From Lysobacteraceae bacterium (GTDB lineage: Bacteria; Pseudomonadota; Gammaproteobacteria; Cardiobacteriales; Wohlfahrtiimonadaceae): 33,595 nt of DNA. A program made the translations under genes and the position numbers. Shown here piece after piece: positions 28,979 through 33,595 of this stretch. The stretch spans positions 1-33,595 of the forward strand of contig JAAZCI010000199.1 of the NCBI GenBank assembly GCA_012513365.1, read 5' to 3'. The notes under the pieces are model-generated. The model worked only from the letters and a program-made list of their open reading frames with translations, had not been told where the DNA came from and made no database searches. Within the stretch, counting starts at the first letter, position 1. Each line of letters starts with the position of its first letter.

Positions 28979-29015
28979 AAACCCGTAAGTGATTAACCTC
29001 ATTTACGGGTTTTTT
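28979..29015 (+). terminator. Rho-independent terminator after gapA
   Basis: AAACCCGTAA (28979-28988) and TTACGGGTTT (29003-29012) form a 10-bp stem with a 14-nt loop, followed by more T residues. Confidence 0.9.
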
Positions 29016-29261
29016 ATCGCCCGGATCCGCCCCGCTTGGTTTAAAAGTGAGCGAATCGGCGTTATCACTCATTACACTCATCAAAAGAGAATGAGATGAT
29101 TGGCGCCGACATCGCCTAGTTTGAGAGCCTTGAGGGCATTGCGCGAAAACCGATACCTACTCTCAGAAAAATATTATGTAGCCGATGGTTGCAAGGTCAC
29201 AATGAGTTGTGAAGGATTTTAGCGATCTTGATCAAACAATGCTCAGTTGCTCCACTCGAGT

Positions 29262-29291
29262 CTGACGAAATCTGAAATCGCCTACTATAAT
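29262..29291 (+). promoter_or_regulatory. Candidate sigma-70 promoter of the TPR-like gene
   Basis: CTGACG (29262-29267) and a perfect TATAAT (29286-29291) are separated by 18 nt, about 30 nt before the start codon. Confidence 0.5.
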
Positions 29292-29321
29292 ATTCCAACC
29301 AAAGGACTTGGAGTTTAGATT

Positions 29322-30338
29322 ATGTTGCGCGTTTCAGATCTTTTAAAACAGCTTGAAACTATCCCCGATGACCAGCACACGGAACGGATTCCACTGCTCA
29401 TCACATTGATCAATTTAAGCGATATTCATGATTATCGTGAAATCAGCATTTACGCCCGCGAATTGCTACTCGACGCCTATTCTCAAACGCAACAATACAA
29501 AAAGATGATCCGCATTTTTTCGTGGCTCATCAACGAGTGGGAAGTTCATCCAAAGCTTGTCGATGAGGCGTATCTTTTAGCGCAAACCCAATGGATTCAC
29601 TCGCTACTACCGGATTATTTAGAGCCGTCTATTCATGATTTAAATGCGCTTTCGCAAAAATTACGTCAAGTGGTTCGCCGATACCATGCCCCGCTCCTTG
29701 AGTATTATCAGACCCAAATTTATCACGCGTTAAGCCTCTATCGTTACGATGTGGCGCTTAAATATTTAAAGCGGTGGCGTGCTTATAATAAAAAAGTGAC
29801 GATCCCCTGCCCAATCTGTTATTGCCGGCACGAAATCGCCTTTTGCATGGCGCTTAATCGCTTAACAGAGGCTAAACACGCCGAACATCTGCTCCATCAA
29901 TACGACCCTAGTATCTGTATGCACTCATCGATCTATAGTTCGGCGGATCTCATGCTGTTAAATCAAAAACTCGGGCTCTTTGATCTTGCAGAGACCTATT
30001 ATCAGGAGCTCAAACAGCAAGCCGAATTTCTTCATCAATACCCCACAGCGCTCGGGCAAATGCTTGAATATCTCGTCAAAATCAAACGCGAGGAGGAAGC
30101 TCGCGCGCTTTTTGATGCCAATCGTCGCCCCTTTACCGACGAGGTGCCCGACCGTGTGAAATTCCTCTACTACGCCCGCGCCTCCGGCATTAATATGGCG
30201 TTAAAGGATAAGGTCTACCACGTCGCCCAAACCCTCGCCGATCGGTTTGATCAGCGCAACCGCAACCACGGCGCAACGCTCTATCTCGAAACTCTCTATC
30301 TGCCTAATGAGCTTAAATCGATGGAGGGGACGGAGTAA
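29322..30338 (+). CDS. Helical-repeat (TPR-like) protein with CPxCxCxH cluster
   Basis: The 338-residue protein looks all-helical, with several TPR-like repeats, for example around residues 40-70 (EISIYARELLLDAYSQTQQY), 124-150 (LLEYYQTQIYHALSLYRYDVALKY) and 205-230 (GLFDLAETYYQELKQQAEF). Between repeats it has CPICYCRHEIAF (Cys163, Cys166, Cys168, His170), which could be a metal site or a structural feature of a TPR subfamily. No signal peptide or membrane helix is present, so it should be cytoplasmic. GGAG lies about 10 nt before the ATG. I do not know its function. It stands alone just before the defence-like locus, with only 29 nt between its stop and that of the convergent WYL regulator. 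Confidence 0.72.
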   Translation: MLRVSDLLKQLETIPDDQHTERIPLLITLINLSDIHDYREISIYARELLLDAYSQTQQYKKMIRIFSWLINEWEVHPKLVDEAYLLAQTQWIHSLLPDYLEPSIHDLNALSQKLRQVVRRYHAPLLEYYQTQIYHALSLYRYDVALKYLKRWRAYNKKVTIPCPICYCRHEIAFCMALNRLTEAKHAEHLLHQYDPSICMHSSIYSSADLMLLNQKLGLFDLAETYYQELKQQAEFLHQYPTALGQMLEYLVKIKREEEARALFDANRRPFTDEVPDRVKFLYYARASGINMALKDKVYHVAQTLADRFDQRNRNHGATLYLETLYLPNELKSMEGTE

Positions 30339-30367
30339 ATAAGTATAAATCAGAGACAGATCAGGAG

Positions 30368-31267
30368 TTATTGCGAGAATCCGGGAGCTATTTTCATCGA
30401 TGAAACATTAAAGAGTTCTTTTAAATTATTTAAGCGTAAAGGATATTCACTGGGATTCAAGTCAGCATTTCTTGAGCAATCCACTCTTAGATCAATTAAA
30501 GTAAATCCTAGCAGCGCTTCTGACACAATGATTTCTCTAACACCTAAATCTTTCACACCCAAGTCCAGCATTTGGCTCTCAGGGTGCACAGCTTTAGGGT
30601 GCGGAATTAATTGAGCATGTCGATAACGATTCCAATCATCATCTCGCTCTCTACTGATGCCATGCCCGACTAATAAGGGATCACTCTTGTTGACCTCCAA
30701 TACACGGCTGAATTTAAATGTCTTATAACCTTTTTGAATAATCGCATGACTTAATGGAAAATCGAATGATTCATTCATGTCAGGCACCTCAAATGCTCTG
30801 AAATACCATGAATTTCCTGCTTTAAATAGACTGTGAGGCCTGATGTTTTTCACAGTTTCCCCTGATGAGGTTGAGAAATATTTTATTGTTAACCACTTAT
30901 TATTTACAATTGCTCGTGTAATTTCAGCTGTCAACATCTTGTTTAAGTTTATAAAACTTTTTAAATGTGCATGACCATATCTCTCTACAGGAAGGGCACT
31001 AGATACAACCCCATAAGCAAGATACTGCAAAGCAGATTCAACTGAGTGCGAGTAATGTAACGTGAAACTTTCCGAAATCACATAACCATTGCGTGCTCCC
31101 ATAAAAACCATTTGCTCTGGGTGTTTTTCTATGTAATTAGCAATCAATCGACTCGCCGTCGCCTCACCGATCGAAAAGCGAATCACTAACTCATTTCTAG
31201 TGAGAACGCCCTTAAATAGCAATAAAAACTCTATAAACTGGTATTTTTCTTGTAAACTCGCATCCAT
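30368..31267 (-). CDS. BrxR/CapW-type WYL-domain transcriptional repressor
   Basis: The 299-residue protein has the three-part layout of BrxR/CapW regulators: an N-terminal winged helix (about 8-65, EKYQFIEFLLLFKGVLTRNE with recognition-helix region GEATASRLIANYI), a WYL domain (about 120-200, TIKYFSTSSGE, then IRPHSLFKAGNSWYFRAFE and FDFPLSHAI) and a C-terminal WCX-like domain. In known cases such dimers repress defence operons (BREX, CBASS) and are relieved by a ligand or DNA damage signal bound at the WYL domain. A TTG nine nt upstream (31276) is open, but the ATG at 31267 has GGA at good spacing. It is divergent from the TOPRIM gene, with one palindrome before each gene. Transfer with the locus is suggested by the AT-rich sequence. 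Confidence 0.87.
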   Translation of the reverse strand: MDASLQEKYQFIEFLLLFKGVLTRNELVIRFSIGEATASRLIANYIEKHPEQMVFMGARNGYVISESFTLHYSHSVESALQYLAYGVVSSALPVERYGHAHLKSFINLNKMLTAEITRAIVNNKWLTIKYFSTSSGETVKNIRPHSLFKAGNSWYFRAFEVPDMNESFDFPLSHAIIQKGYKTFKFSRVLEVNKSDPLLVGHGISRERDDDWNRYRHAQLIPHPKAVHPESQMLDLGVKDLGVREIIVSEALLGFTLIDLRVDCSRNADLNPSEYPLRLNNLKELFNVSSMKIAPGFSQ

Positions 31268-31282
31268 ATTTTCCAACTATAA

Positions 31283-31294
31283 TATCAATTGATA
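31283..31294. promoter_or_regulatory. Operator palindrome 1, at the WYL gene
   Basis: TATCAATTGATA is a perfect palindrome (14 bp perfect if extended to ATATCAATTGATAT, 31282-31295). It lies 16 bp before the WYL start codon, just downstream of its candidate -10 elements (TATAAT on the minus strand at 31308-31303 and 31316-31311), as expected for autorepression. Confidence 0.75.
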
Positions 31295-31368
31295 TCTGAA
31301 TAATTATAAGATTATAAAACACAACCATCGTCTTTTCTATAAAAATAAGCGGTTAAGCACAAAAGAGA

Positions 31369-31397
31369 TTGACATATGCGTAAATCATACTCATAAT
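31369..31397 (+). promoter_or_regulatory. Near-consensus sigma-70 promoter of the TOPRIM-SMC unit
   Basis: TTGACA (31369-31374), a 17-nt spacer and CATAAT (31392-31397) make an almost ideal housekeeping promoter. The start point would be near 31404, directly before operator 2, so high basal strength held down by a repressor is likely. Confidence 0.8.
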
Positions 31398-31411
31398 TCT
31401 AAAATCTTTAG

Positions 31412-31423
31412 TATCAAATGATA
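31412..31423. promoter_or_regulatory. Operator palindrome 2, at the TOPRIM-SMC promoter
   Basis: TATCAAATGATA matches operator 1 at 11 of 12 positions and has the same TATCA/TGATA half-sites. It lies about +8 to +19 from the predicted start point and 5 bp before the first ATG, so bound protein would block transcription. Confidence 0.75.
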
Positions 31424-31428
31424 TAGAA

Positions 31429-32229
31429 ATGAAAATGCTTCAGGAATTAGACAATATTAAAAAAGGAAACAGCGTTAATTGGCCAGTCCTTCATAGAAAA
31501 CTATCTCGTTTAAAGATTGATGATTCATTAATTTACCAGGCTATCGCGGTAAAACAGTACAGCGAAACGGCTTATCGAGTTGATATTATTGATCATAATG
31601 CGTTTAATACAATTCTTCAGCGCATTCAACCCATTGATAAAAGCAGTCGGGCCGCAGCTAGCGTAACGGGAGATACACATCAGACGAATGTTAATGGGGC
31701 ATTACTCGTAGCCGTTACGGAGCAATCAAAATCACCATACGTTCATGTTTTCATGAAAAACGCTCTATTACCTCACCCCAAAAAGCAACACGCAATTATT
31801 ATCGAAAACCTCGAGTGTTTCTTAAATTTTAAAGAGATATACCTCTTTATGAAAAATCATTGTCAGATGCCATACAACATGAAAGATATTGAATTCATTT
31901 ACGCTGCGGGCAATAGCATTTCAAATCAAGCTATTATTCCATATTTAAAAGAATTTAAGGGCGATATTTTCTGTCTATTCGATATTGATATCGGTGGGTT
32001 ACAAATTTATAAAAATCTACTCAAGAATGGTTTATCGATCCGTAATACACATTTTGTGATTCCTAATGATATCGAACAACGACTTAAAAAATCTCGACGA
32101 GAAACTAGAAAGTCTGAAATAAACAAACTCAATAATTTTTTAAACATTTCCAAGCAAATTGATCAACTCATTAGGCTAATGCATTATTACCAAACAACCA
32201 TCGAACAGGAGAGTTACCGTGCACAATGA
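31429..32229 (+). CDS. JetD-like TOPRIM-domain protein (putative nuclease subunit)
   Basis: The 266-residue protein has an N-terminal helical, winged-helix-like part (about 1-90) and a C-terminal TOPRIM domain. TOPRIM landmarks are visible: a strand then the conserved glutamate in AIIIENLECFLNF (Glu126), the GNSISNQ turn (about 161-167) and the Asp-x-Asp motif CLFDIDIGGLQIY (Asp185, Asp187). The ENLECF and DIDIGGLQI pair resembles the DUF2220 domain of JetD, the Wadjet nuclease that cuts circular plasmid DNA extruded by its SMC complex. JetD is usually nearer 380-400 residues, so this is a shorter form. It is divergent from the WYL repressor and overlaps the SMC-like gene by 11 nt, indicating coupled translation. 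The start (31429 or 31435) has no strong ribosome-binding site. The nuclease role is inferred. Confidence 0.75.
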   Translation: MKMLQELDNIKKGNSVNWPVLHRKLSRLKIDDSLIYQAIAVKQYSETAYRVDIIDHNAFNTILQRIQPIDKSSRAAASVTGDTHQTNVNGALLVAVTEQSKSPYVHVFMKNALLPHPKKQHAIIIENLECFLNFKEIYLFMKNHCQMPYNMKDIEFIYAAGNSISNQAIIPYLKEFKGDIFCLFDIDIGGLQIYKNLLKNGLSIRNTHFVIPNDIEQRLKKSRRETRKSEINKLNNFLNISKQIDQLIRLMHYYQTTIEQESYRAQ

Positions 32230-33460
32230 TTCATTATCTTTAGATCTACAAAGCCAATATTCCATCAATGAATTAATATTCATTAACTCCGGATCAAACT
32301 ATTATGTGCGGCTCCCTGTCAATCAATCTGCAGCTCTATTTGCGGGGAATAATGAGGGAAAAACCTCCTCTCTATCCGCCCTTAAACTATTTTTATTGCC
32401 CGAGGTGAACTTTAAGGGAAGTGCCGCTAAGTTTAATTTTTCATCTGGGGGAACTCTCTTTTCTAATGAGGCATCCTTTCAATATTATTTCCCGAGCGCT
32501 GAATCATACATTATTTGCGAGGCAGAAAACCCACGCTATCATAACGGTTTTTGTTGGGTTCTATTTAAAAGCACTTATTATCATTATGATCGAATCGCCG
32601 TCCCTCACCCATATGACTATATTGAACATCTATTCTGGAATGCATCATCTCTGCATAATGAAGAGCTTGGCGCATTACATGAAAATATCTCCGTCAAAAC
32701 AATCAAAGAAAAACTATTATCTGAACAGTATGGCGGTAAATTAATTACCGATAAAAAAATGCTTGGAGAAGCCATCTATTCGCGAACAACGGCACAAAAT
32801 GACCATACCCAATTTTGCCTTCTACCCATGGTGCAAAAATCATCTCCTGCCAGTACAAAAATGGTGCGAGCACTACTCGATATGGCGTTTGATTTAAGCA
32901 ATGCATCGACAACATCCCTCCCTATAGCAATTGGTTCTATCATTGATAGTAAAGGATTAAGTGTTGTTAATGACCATGGTATTTTTCTTGATTTAGAAGA
33001 GAAATTAGATGAATGGCGCGAACTGCAAAAAGAACAGATATTTCTTTCTCTTGTAGAGGATAAAAAACCTCAATGGACGCAATTTAACCAAGATTTAGAT
33101 AAATATCGATCCGAGCGCTCAACAACTAAGGATCTTTTTAATCATACTTCTAACTATATAAATAGCGCTTCAAACTTATTGACTCAAGAATTACATCAAT
33201 TACAAGAAAAAGCGGCTCAAGATGAAAAAATATTAAATACCGAGCATCAAAAACTTCGGCAAGTCGAAGACGCCATCACCACACTTAAAGCGCTCACTGC
33301 AAATACAGCGGATGAAATTAAAGAAATTAGCCATAACTTGGCTGAGATTGAGGCCGTAAAGACCGATTATGAGCAACAAAATATATATTCGGTTGAAGAG
33401 ATCATTAAAGACCTTAAACAAAAAGCATCAAGTAATCAAAATAATATAGACGCTCTGTAA
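32219..33460 (+). pseudogene. SMC/JetC-like ATPase, N-terminal fragment cut by an IS
   Basis: The 413-residue remnant starts with a GTG preceded by AGGAG. It has an ABC/SMC-type head half: the P-loop AGNNEGKTSS at 42-51 (Lys48, Thr49), helix LSALKLFLL, then beta-rich sequence to about 165. A long coiled coil follows (from about 260, with KEQIFLSLVEDKK, LLTQELHQLQEKAAQDEKIL and ISHNLAEIEAVKTDYEQQ). The hinge, second coil, signature motif and Walker B are missing: the reading frame runs into an IS3-family left end at 33456, and the stop codon lies inside it. JetC/MksB proteins are about 1,000 residues or more, so well over half is absent. It overlaps the JetD-like gene by 11 nt. Identity as JetC-like rests on the partner and architecture; a RecF- or Rad50-like ATPase is the alternative. 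Confidence 0.72.
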
Positions 33461-33595
33461 TCCCCCCTAAAAATAATACCGACTATAAGTAGAATTTTCT
33501 CGTATCATTTATCTAGGAGAATTAACTATGAAGAAATCAAAATTTACAGATTCGCAAATCATGTCCATTTTAAAACAAAACAAAGCCGGCGTTAA
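33456..33595 (+). mobile_element. IS3-family element (IS407-group-like), left end, partial
   Basis: The element appears to begin with TGTAATCCCCCCTAAAA, the style of terminal inverted repeat (TG start, CCCCTAAAA-like run) used by many IS3-family elements. The first base is placed at 33456, inside the last codon of the ATPase fragment. The transposase orfA starts 72 nt in. The element continues past the window, so its right end and target duplication cannot be seen. Confidence 0.8.
33528..33595 (+). CDS. IS3-family transposase OrfA, N-terminus only
   Basis: The 22 visible residues, MKKSKFTDSQIMSILKQNKA followed by GV, match the start of OrfA of IS407-group IS3 elements (MKKSxFTxxQIxxILKQxEAG pattern), which is a helix-turn-helix DNA-binding domain. 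AGGAGA lies 7 nt upstream. The frame is open to the window edge. OrfB with its DDE catalytic core must lie beyond. Confidence 0.85.
   Translation, partial: MKKSKFTDSQIMSILKQNKAGV

Larger units (their letters stand above)
28946..29321. other. Intergenic region gapA / TPR-like gene
   Basis: This 376-bp gap has the gapA terminator at its left end and a candidate promoter at its right end (29262-29291). The middle shows no convincing gene, repeat or RNA. Confidence 0.5.

Noticed and set aside
28946-29321. Decayed gene between gapA and the TPR-like gene
   Set aside because: No frame shows a recognisable protein segment in any of the six readings; only a terminator and a promoter are supported.
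31268-31276. TTG start for the WYL regulator
   Set aside because: The ATG nine nt downstream has a GGA site at proper spacing, and the TTG has none.

Overview
The window is about 33.6 kb of chromosomal DNA from a Gram-negative bacterium, most likely a gammaproteobacterium. It carries dnaE, waaA (Kdo transferase), bamD divergent from rluD with pgeF behind rluD, nadA, miaB, pepA, gapA and an OpgB-type sulfatase-fold enzyme. Moderate GC and the paired acetate-type CoA-transferases would fit a small-genome lineage such as Ignatzschineriaceae/Cardiobacteriales, but I cannot prove the genus. No tRNA, rRNA or CRISPR array is visible.

Layout. (1) 152-3173: a probable operon of an acyl-CoA-dehydrogenase-fold flavoenzyme and two tandem MetQ/NLPA-type lipoproteins, closed by a hairpin at 3214-3258. 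(2) 3295-4280, minus: a small tail-anchored hypothetical protein and an AhpD-like CxxC protein with a good promoter and an operator-like inverted repeat. (3) 4616-9738: dnaE followed 5 nt later by an OpgB-like gene, then a terminator. (4) 9943-13053: an MFS exporter and an MscS-like protein with a coiled-coil periplasmic head. (5) 13085-14170, minus: a YiiX-like NlpC/P60 hydrolase and a DUF4878-like lipoprotein. (6) 14571-16031: a CstA-family transporter with a palindrome-rich upstream region. (7) 16281-19750, minus: two near-identical acetyl-CoA hydrolase/transferase genes, each with its own terminator; waaA lies upstream. (8) 21072-24756: bamD / rluD-pgeF / nadA. (9) 25049-28945: miaB, pepA and gapA, closed by a strong terminator. 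(10) 29322-30338: a TPR-like protein with a Cys cluster.

The last 3.2 kb is different: visibly more AT-rich and defence-like. A BrxR/CapW-type WYL repressor gene (minus) is divergent from a two-gene unit: a compact TOPRIM protein resembling the Wadjet nuclease subunit JetD, then an SMC/JetC-like ATPase overlapping it by 11 nt. The 161-bp divergent region has a near-consensus sigma-70 promoter (TTGACA-17-CATAAT) and two almost identical palindromes (TATCAATTGATA and TATCAAATGATA), one in front of each gene, as expected for autoregulated control by the WYL dimer. The gene order (TOPRIM before SMC, with no kleisin or KITE gene visible upstream) is unlike jetABCD, so this is either a divergent Wadjet relative or an undescribed TOPRIM+SMC system. 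The ATPase is cut after 413 codons, in the first coiled coil, by the left end of an IS3-family (IS407-group-like) element. The system in this strain is therefore probably inactive, unless the IS excises or the rest is expressed separately.
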